From positions 434,001 through 498,000 of the forward strand of contig NZ_CP192511.1 in NCBI RefSeq assembly GCF_050613185.1: a stretch of 64,000 bases of DNA. The letters are read 5' to 3'. Shown here one piece after another: positions 26,171-34,466 of this stretch. The translations under genes were made by a program, and so were the position numbers. The notes beneath the pieces were generated by a model. That model worked only from the letters and a program-made list of their open reading frames with translations. It searched no databases and was not told where the DNA came from. Positions within the stretch are counted from its first letter, which is position 1; every line of letters begins with the position of its first letter. Source of the stretch: Chelonobacter sp050613185. Its GTDB lineage: Bacteria; Pseudomonadota; Gammaproteobacteria; Enterobacterales; Pasteurellaceae.

Positions 26171-26971
26171 ATGCTGACCACCGATTATCTCAGCCAACTG
26201 CGCCAACGTAACCCGTTGATTCACAATATCACCAACATTGTTGTCGCCAATTATGTCGCCAATGGTTTATTGGCACTCGGCGCCTCGCCGATTATGTCAA
26301 GTGCGGTCGAAGAAATGGACGAACTGCCGCGCATTTGCAATGCCTTGGTGATTAACATCGGCACGCTGACCGCCGGGCAGGTGCAAGCGATGTTGCTTGC
26401 CGGAAAAGCGGCGAACCGCCACGGCATTCCGGTGGTGCTTGATCCGGTCGGCGTGGGCGCAACCCGCTTCCGCCAACAAACGGTGGCGCAATTGCTGCAA
26501 GCAATCCGCTTCAGCGCCATTCGCGGCAATGCCGGTGAAATGGCGTTTCTCGCCAATGTCAGTTGGCAAAGCAAAGGGGTGGATGTCGGCAGTGGCAACG
26601 CAGATTTGGATTCTATCGCAAACAAAATTGCACAACAGTATCATTGCGTGGCGATGATTAGCGGCGAAATTGATGTGATTAGCGACGGCAAACAAGTGGC
26701 GCATATTCGCAACGGCACGCCGCTGTTTCCGCGCATTACCGGCTCAGGCTGCCTGTTAAGTGCGGTCTGCGGTGCATTCTTAGCCGTCGCCGCCCAAGAC
26801 GATTTTCAGGCGATGGTCGAAGGGGCAAGCGCATACGCCATTGCCGGCGAACTGGCGGCAAAAAATTTACAACCATCGCAACACGGACAATTCTATACCG
26901 CACTTTTAGATCAACTGGCGGCAGTGGACAATGCGCAAGTGCAACAACTGGCGAGGGCGGATTATGTCTAA
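26171..26971 (+). CDS. thiM: Hydroxyethylthiazole kinase
   Basis: A 266-residue cytosolic kinase of the ribokinase fold phosphorylating the thiazole alcohol THZ for salvage. Motifs: PLIHNITNIVVANYVANGLL at the N-terminus, the substrate Met/Ser region GASPIMSSAVEEM, VLDPVGVGATRFR and the anion hole with catalytic Cys, ITGSGCLLSAV. Its end overlaps the thiD start by 8 bases. Confidence 0.95.
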   Translation: MLTTDYLSQLRQRNPLIHNITNIVVANYVANGLLALGASPIMSSAVEEMDELPRICNALVINIGTLTAGQVQAMLLAGKAANRHGIPVVLDPVGVGATRFRQQTVAQLLQAIRFSAIRGNAGEMAFLANVSWQSKGVDVGSGNADLDSIANKIAQQYHCVAMISGEIDVISDGKQVAHIRNGTPLFPRITGSGCLLSAVCGAFLAVAAQDDFQAMVEGASAYAIAGELAAKNLQPSQHGQFYTALLDQLAAVDNAQVQQLARADYV

Positions 26972-27788
26972 TATTGCGCAAGCTTTAACCATTGCCGGCT
27001 CCGACAGCGGCGGCGGCGCAGGCATTCAGGCGGATTTGAAAACCTTTCAAATGCGCGGCGTATTCGGCACAAGTGCGGTAACCGCAATTACCGCACAAAA
27101 TACCTTAGGCGTGCACGCGATTCACCCGATACCGGTCGCCACCATTCAGGCGCAAATTCAAGCAGTCGCCGAGGATTTCGACATCTCGGCGGTGAAATTG
27201 GGCATGCTTGGCACAGCCGAGATTATTGAAGCGGTCGCCGAGAGTTTGCGCCGTTACCGCTTTCAACATCTGGTGCTTGATCCGGTGATGATCGCCAAAG
27301 GCGGAGCGGCGTTGTTACAGCAAAGTGCGGTCGCGGCACTCAAGCAGCATTTGCTGCCACTCGCTGACATTCTCACCCCCAATCTGCCCGAAGCCGAAGC
27401 CTTAACCGGCATTGAGATTTTAGGCGCAAAAAGTGCGGAAAAAGCGGCACGCTACCTGCAGGAATGGGGCGTGAAAACGGTGGTGATCAAAGGCGGACAC
27501 AGCCAACATTCGCAAAGTGCGGTCTGTTGCGATTGGGTGTTTACCCCGAGCGCCAGCTTCACGCTCGAAAGCCCGCGCTACCGCACGCCGCACACCCACG
27601 GCACCGGCTGCACCTTTTCCGCCTGCATTACCGCCGAATTGGCAAAAGGGCAATCGCCGACCATCGCCGTCAAACTCGCCAAGCAATTTATTACCGCGGC
27701 AATCACCCATCCGCTGAATCTCGGACACGGACACGGCCCGACCAACCATTGGGCATTTTCATCACTGCCGATCGCAGGGCGGCGTTAA
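26964..27788 (+). CDS. thiD: Hydroxymethylpyrimidine/phosphomethylpyrimidine kinase
   Basis: A 274-residue kinase adding the two phosphates to HMP. The ATG at 26964 overlaps the thiM stop and gives the standard N-terminus ALTIAGSDSGGGAGIQADLK. The C-terminal phosphate site THGTGCTFSACITAELA, with catalytic cysteine, is intact. It accepts HMP-P from ThiC as well as HMP from ThiXYZ and TenA, joining the two TPP-regulated loci of the window. Confidence 0.96.
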   Translation: MSNIAQALTIAGSDSGGGAGIQADLKTFQMRGVFGTSAVTAITAQNTLGVHAIHPIPVATIQAQIQAVAEDFDISAVKLGMLGTAEIIEAVAESLRRYRFQHLVLDPVMIAKGGAALLQQSAVAALKQHLLPLADILTPNLPEAEALTGIEILGAKSAEKAARYLQEWGVKTVVIKGGHSQHSQSAVCCDWVFTPSASFTLESPRYRTPHTHGTGCTFSACITAELAKGQSPTIAVKLAKQFITAAITHPLNLGHGHGPTNHWAFSSLPIAGRR

Positions 27789-27810
27789 GGGGCTTACGTT
27801 GAAGGAAAAA

Positions 27811-28479
27811 ATGACAAACATTAAGCAAATGCTTGCCGTCTATTTTATCGCCGGTACGCAAGACTGCCGTCACTTAGGCGGCTCGCCGCCGCAAGCATTA
27901 TTAGCCTGCTTGGAGCAAGCCTTAAAGCGCGGTATCGGTTGTTTTCAATTTCGTGAAAAAGGCAACTTTTCACTGCAAGATCCGCAGCAAATTCGCCAAT
28001 TGGCAACACAATGCCGTGATTTATGCCGACAATATCATGTGCCGTTTTTTGTGAATGATGATGTGGATTTAGCACTTGCGCTACAAGCGGACGGGGTGCA
28101 CGTCGGGCAGGCGGATCGCCCGGTTCGACAAGTGATCGAACAATGCCAAGGCAAGTTATTACTGGGATTATCGGTCAATACCTTGCAGCAAGCCATCGAG
28201 AATGCCGAATTACGGGCGGTGGACTATTTCGGCGTAGGGCCGATTTTCCCCACCCAATCGAAAACCGACGCCAATGCCGTGGTCGGCTTAAATTTAATCC
28301 GACAAATTCGGCAGCGGGGGATTGAAAAACCGCTCGTGGCGATCGGCGGTATCAGCGGCGCAACCGCACTTTCGATCCGCCAAGCCGGTGCGGACGGTGT
28401 GGCGGTCATTTCGGCAATCACACAAGCACAAAACTTACAACACACAATCCGGCAGTTACAAGGACATGGGATTAAATGA
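27811..28479 (+). CDS. thiE: Thiamine-phosphate synthase
   Basis: A 222-residue TIM-barrel enzyme condensing HMP-PP with THZ-P to thiamine phosphate. The ATG at 27811 has AAGGA seven bases upstream; a TTG 12 bases earlier is less likely. Motifs: FQFREKG, PFFVNDDVDLALALQADGVH, VGQADRP, GVGPIFPTQSKTDA and VAIGGISG. The stop overlaps the next gene's start as ATGA, so the transporter gene that follows is part of the same operon. Confidence 0.96.
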   Translation: MTNIKQMLAVYFIAGTQDCRHLGGSPPQALLACLEQALKRGIGCFQFREKGNFSLQDPQQIRQLATQCRDLCRQYHVPFFVNDDVDLALALQADGVHVGQADRPVRQVIEQCQGKLLLGLSVNTLQQAIENAELRAVDYFGVGPIFPTQSKTDANAVVGLNLIRQIRQRGIEKPLVAIGGISGATALSIRQAGADGVAVISAITQAQNLQHTIRQLQGHGIK

Positions 28480-29699
28480 AATCATTCAGCAAACAATTTG
28501 GGCCTGGCATTATCATGGCATCGTCCTGCGTCGGCGGCTCGCATATCATCGCCTCCACCCAAGCCGGCGCATATTACGGCTATCAACTTGCCTTGTTTAT
28601 CATCGCGGTGAATCTGTTGAAATATCCGTTTTTCCGCTTCGCCTTTGACTACAGCGCGCTGAATAATAAAAGCGTGTTGCAGGGCTACGCCGAAAAAGGC
28701 AAGGGCTATTTATGGCTGTTTCTCGCGTTCAATCTGTTTGCCACCATGGTGAATGTTGCCGGCGGCACGCTGTTATCGGCGGTGCTGCTAACCATGTTGA
28801 TCCCGTTTGAGGTGGCGTTAAACGGCTTAAATCTGATCGTACTGTTCAGCTTTTTGGCAATTTTATTCTCGCGCCAATATCCGCGCTTGGATAAAGTTTC
28901 CAAAAGCATTATGTTACTGCTGTCGCTGATTACGCTGTTGGCATTATTAATTGCCTTCGGGCGCAGCGCCCTGGCAATCAGTGCCGATTTCGCCGCCCCC
29001 TCGGCTTGGACATTGGGCGCGATTCCGTTTCTCATCGCTCTAATGGGTTGGATGCCCGCACCGATGGAATTGAGTGTCGCCAGTTCGTTATGGGTGGTGG
29101 AAAAAAGCCGCCTTGATCCGAACTACCGCCAACGCCGCTTGCTCGATTTCAACAGCGGCTATTTCGTCACCATCCTGCTCGCCTTGATGTTTATGGCACT
29201 GGGCGCAATGGTGCAATACGGCAAACCGATCCCAACCTTGGCAGGCGGACAATTTATCCGCCAATTCGTTGAGATGTACGCCCTCAGTATCGGCGAATGG
29301 ACGCGCTGGTTTATGGCGTTGGTGGCATTTATCTGCATTTACGGCACCACCATCGTTGCAGTGGACGGCTACTCACGCAGCAACCAGCAAACCGTCGCTT
29401 TATTACGCCAAAGCACAGCCCCAAGTGCGGTCAGTGCACATCATGACAAAGCCCTGCGCTACTCCATGCTGTTCACCACCCTTTCCGCCTTTATCGTGAT
29501 CCAGTTTTTCAGCGGCGCCATCGGCAAAATGATCCCCTTCGCCATGACCGCCTCCTTCGTCTCCGCCCCGGTATTCGCCTGGCTCAACTTCAGCCTGGTA
29601 CGACAGGGCAAACGACAAAAAATTTGGCTGACGTATTTGGCATGGGCGGGGATTGTATATTTGGTAGCGATGGTGGGGGTTTATTTTTTGTATCGCTGA
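28476..29699 (+). CDS. NRAMP-fold transporter lacking canonical metal motifs, last gene of the thiamine operon
   Basis: A 407-residue inner-membrane protein with about eleven hydrophobic segments, recognisable as NRAMP superfamily by its start FGPGIIMASSCVGGSHIIAS and overall layout. The two motifs that bind divalent metal in classical NRAMP proteins are changed: the TM1 DPGN stretch reads CVGGSH, and TM6 MPH reads MPAPMELS. It overlaps thiE by 4 bases and so is under the TPP riboswitch. I infer that it moves a thiamine-related solute or a different ion; classical Mn/Fe uptake is less likely. Confidence 0.8.
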   Translation: MKSFSKQFGPGIIMASSCVGGSHIIASTQAGAYYGYQLALFIIAVNLLKYPFFRFAFDYSALNNKSVLQGYAEKGKGYLWLFLAFNLFATMVNVAGGTLLSAVLLTMLIPFEVALNGLNLIVLFSFLAILFSRQYPRLDKVSKSIMLLLSLITLLALLIAFGRSALAISADFAAPSAWTLGAIPFLIALMGWMPAPMELSVASSLWVVEKSRLDPNYRQRRLLDFNSGYFVTILLALMFMALGAMVQYGKPIPTLAGGQFIRQFVEMYALSIGEWTRWFMALVAFICIYGTTIVAVDGYSRSNQQTVALLRQSTAPSAVSAHHDKALRYSMLFTTLSAFIVIQFFSGAIGKMIPFAMTASFVSAPVFAWLNFSLVRQGKRQKIWLTYLAWAGIVYLVAMVGVYFLYR

Positions 29700-29782
29700 C
29701 AATCTGCTCATTTTAGTTTATCTACAACAGAGCTAAATCGGCATAGTAGCCAAAAAGTGATCTGCTCCGCGATAAAAAAACA

Positions 29783-29805
29783 AAAGGACAACAACGTTGT
29801 CCTTT
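29783..29805 (-). terminator. Hairpin in the convergent transporter junction (minus-strand terminator)
   Basis: A 10-bp perfect stem AAAGGACAAC / GTTGTCCTTT with a 3-base loop. On the minus strand it is followed by TTTTG and TTTTTTT, so it could end the AspT-family transcript arriving from the right. A similar imperfect hairpin (AAAGGACAA / TTGTTCTTT) at 30010-30031 is followed by T on the plus strand and could end the thiamine operon. Confidence 0.65.
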
Positions 29806-29829
29806 GAGATTGCTGACAAACTGACTTCT

Positions 29830-29973
29830 CTCCCTCCGCGTGCGGAGGGAGTACCATTTTTCGCAAGAAAAATGGGGAGGGAGGGGCAATATGAAAATGC
29901 AACATATTACTTTTTAAAATCATTTATGCCTCCCTCCGTCCTTCGGACACCTCCCTCCGTATACGGAGGGAGG
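29830..29973. repeat. Palindrome cluster with CCTCCCTCCG motifs
   Basis: Gene-free stretch between two convergent genes. It holds a 10-bp stem at 29830-29851 (CTCCCTCCGC / GCGGAGGGAG), a 9-bp stem with GCAA tetraloop at 29854-29875, a GTCC-TTC-GGAC hairpin at 29939-29949 and a 24-base perfect palindrome at 29950-29973 (arms CCTCCCTCCGTA / TACGGAGGGAGG). Further GGGAGGGAGG and CCTCCCTCCG blocks can pair across the stretch. It looks like a small mobile or structural intergenic repeat. Confidence 0.7.
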
Positions 29974-30047
29974 GAAATGATTAGAGAAAGAGACTTTGTC
30001 ATCAGCCTGAAAGGACAACACCTTGTTCTTTTTATCCCAACTGTCTG

Positions 30048-31709
30048 TTATCCCACAAACAACATCAGCAATACCGCCAATACTTGCGGTGACATGATCC
30101 GCATAAACATCACCAAAGGATAGACCGTGGCATAAGAGAGTGCTGCCGCGCCGCTGTCTTCTTTAATACCGTTGGCAAAGGCAAGCGCCGGCGGATCGGT
30201 CATTGAACCGGCGAGTAAGCCGCTTAATGTCAGGTAGTTCATTCTACCGTACACGCGGGCGACAACGCCGGTGATCATCAAAGGAACAAAAGTGATAACC
30301 GCACCGAACATCATCCATTCCATACCGTCGCCGCTGATAAGCGTATCAATGAAGTTCGCGCCGGCCTTGATTCCGACCACCGAGAGGAACAGCACAATGC
30401 CGATTTCACGCAAGGCAAGGTTGGCGCTCGGCGGCATAAACCAGTACAGTTTGCCGATACTGCCGATACGCGCCAAAATCAGAGCAACGACTAACGGGCC
30501 GCCTGCCAAACCCAATTTTAACGCCACCGGAAAACCCGGCAGTGAAATCGGTATTGATCCGACCAACACCCCTAACAGAATGCCGATAAACACCGGCAGC
30601 ATTTGTACCTGTTGCAATTTTTGCTGCGCATTGCCGATCACCGCCGTCACCGCTTCAATCGCATCCAAACGCCCGACCAGATTCAATACGTCCCCGAATT
30701 GCAGGCTGGTGTTGCTGGTCGGCACCAGTTCGATCCCGGCACGGTTCAAACGCGAAATCACCACTTCGTATTTCTGTTTGATTTTCAAATCACGGATTCT
30801 CTTACCCAACGCATTTTCGTTGGTCACCACCACCCGCACCGAACGCAAATCGGTGCCACGGGTAGACAGCGATTCTTTCACCACTTCCCCGACCACCAGC
30901 TGCACCCGTTGCAAATCCGGCATATCGCCGACCAAATGCATTAAATCCCCCACCTGCACTTCGGTATCCGCGTGCGGTACAATCAATTCTGCGCCGCGTT
31001 TTAAACGTGAGCAAAGTACGTTTTTCGCCTCGAAGCCCGGAATGGCGCGAATTTTCAAGCCGCTGATATTCGGATTGGTAATTTTCACATTCAGGCTGCT
31101 CAAACTCTCTTTATCGTGTCCTGATTCTTTTTCAAATTGCTGATGTTCTTCCTCAATCTTGATTTTGAAAAACAGACGCACCAGCCAAATCGCCAATAAA
31201 ATACCGCAAATCCCGAACGGATAGGCGATCGCATATGCCATCCCCATGGTTTCGGTGATATTGGTGATGCCCAGCTCCGCCAAAATCTGCTGCCCGGCAC
31301 CGAGCGACGGCGTGTTGGTCACCGCGCCGGAATAGATCCCTAAAATAATCGGTAATTCCACGCCGAAACCAAGATGTAGTGCCACCACCAATACAGCCCC
31401 CAGCAACACAATCATCATCGCAAACAGATTCAGTTTTAATCCCGATTGGCGCAGAGAGGCAAAAAAGCCCGGTCCGACCTGAATCCCGATGGTATAAACA
31501 AACAGAATCAAGCCGAATTCCTGAATAAAATGCAGGGTGTGCGATTCGAGGCTCAAGCCGTATTGCTTGATAAAATGCCCGACCAGAATGCCGCCGAACA
31601 ACACGCCGCCGATTCCGATTCCTATCCCCCGGATTTTTAAATGCCCCAACCACAATCCAATCACGGCAACCAGCGCAAGCAGGCTGACCGTGATAGCTAT
31701 ATCACTCAT
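30048..31709 (-). CDS. AspT/YidE-family putative anion exchanger
   Basis: A 553-residue membrane protein: an N-terminal block of about five helices, a central cytoplasmic pair of TrkA-C (RCK_C) domains (IPGFEAKNVLCSRLKRGAEL ... ; TRGTDLRSVRVVV ...), and a C-terminal membrane block. The family is the aspartate:alanine exchanger (AAE) group; Haemophilus and E. coli homologues (YidE) have no proven substrate. It is divergent from the SbmA-like ABC gene, the same pairing as in Haemophilus influenzae. Confidence 0.88.
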   Translation of the reverse strand: MSDIAITVSLLALVAVIGLWLGHLKIRGIGIGIGGVLFGGILVGHFIKQYGLSLESHTLHFIQEFGLILFVYTIGIQVGPGFFASLRQSGLKLNLFAMMIVLLGAVLVVALHLGFGVELPIILGIYSGAVTNTPSLGAGQQILAELGITNITETMGMAYAIAYPFGICGILLAIWLVRLFFKIKIEEEHQQFEKESGHDKESLSSLNVKITNPNISGLKIRAIPGFEAKNVLCSRLKRGAELIVPHADTEVQVGDLMHLVGDMPDLQRVQLVVGEVVKESLSTRGTDLRSVRVVVTNENALGKRIRDLKIKQKYEVVISRLNRAGIELVPTSNTSLQFGDVLNLVGRLDAIEAVTAVIGNAQQKLQQVQMLPVFIGILLGVLVGSIPISLPGFPVALKLGLAGGPLVVALILARIGSIGKLYWFMPPSANLALREIGIVLFLSVVGIKAGANFIDTLISGDGMEWMMFGAVITFVPLMITGVVARVYGRMNYLTLSGLLAGSMTDPPALAFANGIKEDSGAAALSYATVYPLVMFMRIMSPQVLAVLLMLFVG

Positions 31710-31899
31710 AACATCTCCTATTATTGAAATTTAAAAAATAAACTGCGTGTATTATACCTAGGTTAAAATGGCAAAAATTTGTTATAGTGCAAACTTTTGA
31801 AACAAAACTAAGATTTTTTATTTAAAAATTTGAGTGTGTTGTTAAACTTTTTAGCTATTTGCGAATCAAATGCTTATCCATTGTTAAATCGAAATTATT

Positions 31900-33678
31900 A
31901 TGAACTGGCAACAAGAACTTATTGAATCGTCCGTTTGGCTGGCGCAAGCTTTTATCGGCAGCCTCCTGTTTTTAGCGGCACTGGCGTTTTTATTGATCAA
32001 AACCAGCCGCTGGGGCAAACAATTTTGGCAACTGGCCGCCGACTACATTGATCCCAAAACCAATCTCAAAGCCATTATGCTGTTTTTGGTGATCGTTTTA
32101 TTATCGCTGATGGGCGTGCGCCTAAACGTCGTGATCTCGAATTGGTACAATATCATGTACGGATCGTTGCAAGACTTGAATGCACCGCTCTTTTGGCAGA
32201 TGATGGCGGTATTCGGCGTGATAGCGACCATCAACGTGGTACTGGTTTTGAGCAACTATTACCTGTCGCAACGTTTTACCATTAACTGGCGCACCACCCT
32301 GAACCGCACGTTTGTCGAACGCTGGACAACAAACCGCACTTATTACAAAACGCAATACAGCTACAATCGCTTGGACAACCCCGATCAACGGATTCAACAG
32401 GATATCCAATCGTTTGTGTCCAGCTCGCTCAGTTTTTCCACCGGCTTAATCAGTGCGATCACCTCGATTATCGCCTTTACCCTTCTCCTCTGGAAACTCT
32501 CCGGCCCGATTGCACTTTCCGGCATGGAAATTCCGCACGGCATGGTCTTTGTCGCCTTCGGCTATGTGTTAATCACCTCGCTGTTTGCCTTTAAATTAGG
32601 GCGACCGTTGATTGCGCTCAATTTTTTAAATGAAAAACTCAACGCGAATTACCGTTATTCACTGATTCGGGTAAAAGAGTATGCGGAAAGCATTGCCTTT
32701 TACGGCGGTGAAAAAAGCGAACGCAACGCCTTGTTCAGCCAGTTCGAGAAAGTCATTGGTAACGTATGGCAAATCGTGTATCGCAGCCTGAAATTCTCCG
32801 GATTTAACCTTATCGTCAGCCAAACCTCGGTGGTGTTTCCGTTTTTGATTCAAGCCGGTCGTTTTTTCAGCCAGCAGATTTCGCTCGGTGACTTAATGCA
32901 AACGGTCAATGTGTTCGGCAAATTGCACGACAGCCTGTCGTTTTTCCGCACCTCCTATGACGAGTTCGCCGCTTATAAAGCCACGCTTGACCGTTTAACC
33001 GGCTTCAACAGCGCAATGCACAACGCCGAACAACTGCCTATGCCGACAATCAGCGAACACCCTAGCCATGTGCAAGTTAATAACCTGACGGTGAAAACAC
33101 CGGCGCATACGCCGTTGATCAAAGGGTTGAATCTGGACATTGCGCCGCAAACCCATTTACTGATTCAAGGGCCGTCCGGCGTCGGTAAAACCACCTTGTT
33201 GCGCACGCTTGCCGGGTTGTGGGCATATGCCGACGGCGAAATTGCCGCGCCAAGCAATGCGCTGTTCCTGTCACAAAAACCGTATTTGCCGCAAGGCAGT
33301 CTGTTAGACGCGCTGTATTATCCCGACACGCCGCCGCAAAAATCAGATTACCGACACGAACAATCAGTGTTGCAAAAAGTGGCATTAGCGCATTTAAGCG
33401 ATAAATTGACCGATCGCAATGAATGGACGCAGATTTTATCCCTCGGCGAACAACAGCGGGTGGCATTCGCACGGTTGTTGTTGAACCAACCGCAGATTAT
33501 CTTTTTAGACGAAGCCAGCGCCAGCATGGACGAGGGTTTGGAAGACGCGATGTATCGTTTGTTACAGCAAGAGTTGCCACACAGCACCATCATCAGCGTC
33601 GGACACCGCTCTACCTTGAAGCGTTTCCATAACAGCCTGCTATATATTGAACAAGACGGCGGTTGGCGGTTAGAGTAA
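31900..33678 (+). CDS. SbmA/BacA-like ABC transporter with fused ATPase
   Basis: A 592-residue protein: an N-terminal membrane domain of the SbmA_BacA family (six helices, residues about 15-330, with VISNWYNIMYGSLQDLN and YYLSQRFTINWRTTLN) fused to an ABC ATPase. Walker A GPSGVGKTT is near residue 427, the signature is the atypical LSLGEQQ, and Walker B is IIFLDEA. It resembles E. coli YddA and Haemophilus HI0036. Relatives import peptides or B12-like compounds; the substrate here is unknown. No clear Shine-Dalgarno precedes the ATG. Confidence 0.88.
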   Translation: MNWQQELIESSVWLAQAFIGSLLFLAALAFLLIKTSRWGKQFWQLAADYIDPKTNLKAIMLFLVIVLLSLMGVRLNVVISNWYNIMYGSLQDLNAPLFWQMMAVFGVIATINVVLVLSNYYLSQRFTINWRTTLNRTFVERWTTNRTYYKTQYSYNRLDNPDQRIQQDIQSFVSSSLSFSTGLISAITSIIAFTLLLWKLSGPIALSGMEIPHGMVFVAFGYVLITSLFAFKLGRPLIALNFLNEKLNANYRYSLIRVKEYAESIAFYGGEKSERNALFSQFEKVIGNVWQIVYRSLKFSGFNLIVSQTSVVFPFLIQAGRFFSQQISLGDLMQTVNVFGKLHDSLSFFRTSYDEFAAYKATLDRLTGFNSAMHNAEQLPMPTISEHPSHVQVNNLTVKTPAHTPLIKGLNLDIAPQTHLLIQGPSGVGKTTLLRTLAGLWAYADGEIAAPSNALFLSQKPYLPQGSLLDALYYPDTPPQKSDYRHEQSVLQKVALAHLSDKLTDRNEWTQILSLGEQQRVAFARLLLNQPQIIFLDEASASMDEGLEDAMYRLLQQELPHSTIISVGHRSTLKRFHNSLLYIEQDGGWRLE

Positions 33679-33687
33679 ATTTGCGCT

Positions 33688-33720
33688 AAGTGCGGTTTGG
33701 ACTTGGTTTGAACCGCACTT
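33688..33720 (+). terminator. Paired uptake-sequence terminator after the SbmA-like gene
   Basis: AAGTGCGGTT at 33688 and AACCGCACTT at 33711 can form a 10-bp stem with a 13-base loop, followed by TGCTTTT. Confidence 0.65.
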
Positions 33721-33758
33721 TGCTTTTGGTATTCGTTACTTTCATTCATCTAAAAATC

Positions 33759-34000
33759 GCTATCGGGTTTCGCCGATGGCGACTGATTTTTTTATCGCTA
33801 TCGCTTTTTCGCCTTGTGGCGACTTACTTTTTTTGCTTGTCCAAAAAAAGTAAGCAAAAAAATACACCCCAATTGTAGTGCTGATCTTCGCCTTTGCTAA
33901 TTTCTACGGTCAATTTGTAAACTTGCCTGCTACGCAGGCTTCGGACACGACAAATTGACCTTGAAATCTTCACGCAAACGCTCAGGCACTCCAGATGGGG
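33759..34000 (+). repeat. Structured intergenic element, copy A
   Basis: Begins with a 25-base block (33759-33783, GCTATCGGGTTTCGCCGATG followed by GCGAC) that occurs in perfect inverted form at 34324-34348. Then come a degenerate second copy of the same head (33794-33823), a long hairpin with loop GCTTGTCC (33822-33852), the block GCTGATCTTCGC at 33881, a CCTGCTACGCAGG hairpin, a second stem CAATTTGT / ACAAATTG and CGCTCAGGCA. The order of parts matches copy B. No credible protein is encoded. Confidence 0.75.
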
Positions 34001-34124
34001 AATTTAAAACCAACCGCACCGCACTTTCATTTTTCTATTTATAATTAAGTCGTTATATCTTGGGCGCATTCAATGCGCCCCTACCTTCTGTAGTAATTAA
34101 AATCTGGTATTCTGCGTCGTGTTT
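34001..34124. other. Spacer between the inverted elements, with a GGGCGCATT hairpin
   Basis: AT-rich spacer. It contains one uptake sequence at 34018-34026 and a 9-bp perfect hairpin at 34062-34080 (GGGCGCATT / AATGCGCCC, one-base loop) whose flanks read TAGGGGCG on the reverse strand, like the hairpins between ileS and lspA. No gene is seen. Confidence 0.5.
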
Positions 34125-34348
34125 TTCGGGTTCCCTTGTGAACTGCCTGAGCGGGTGTGAAATTTGTAGGGAAATTTTTTTGTTTGAGCGAAGCGAGTTT
34201 GCCCGCGTAGCGGGCGCATTAAAAATTTTCCGTTAAGCAAATTCACACTAAGCGAAGATCAGCAGTTCATTAGGGTGTGCTTTCTTTTGCCTACTTTTCT
34301 TTGCACAAGCAAAGAAAAGTACGGTCGCCATCGGCGAAACCCGATAGC
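34125..34348 (-). repeat. Structured intergenic element, copy B (inverted)
   Basis: Read on the minus strand it runs: the 25-base head shared with copy A (34348-34324), a 13-bp stem TACTTTTCTTTGC / GCAAAGAAAAGTA with loop TTGT (about 34321-34292), CTGATCTTCGC, a GCCCGCTACGCGGGC hairpin (34215-34201), and CGCTCAGGCA (about 34154-34145). Stem sequences differ from copy A while the pairing is kept, which suggests selection on RNA or DNA structure. It lies just upstream of htpG. Confidence 0.75.
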
Positions 34349-34466
34349 AACTTTAAGATGCATAAGAAAAAACCAAAGTGCGGTTCACCCCCTTGAAATC
34401 GCCCCAACCGCTCCCATATCTAGCCTAACCAAATTTTGTTTAACTAAAGAAAAACAGGAAACAACA

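Noticed and set aside
33690..33878. Protein of about 60 residues in the gap after the SbmA-like gene
   Set aside because: It is a translation of the repeat element and its hairpins, with no ribosome-binding site and low-complexity sequence.
34275..34466. Long N-terminal extension of HtpG
   Set aside because: The extra residues come from the inverted repeat element; Hsp90 alignment begins at the ATG at 34467.
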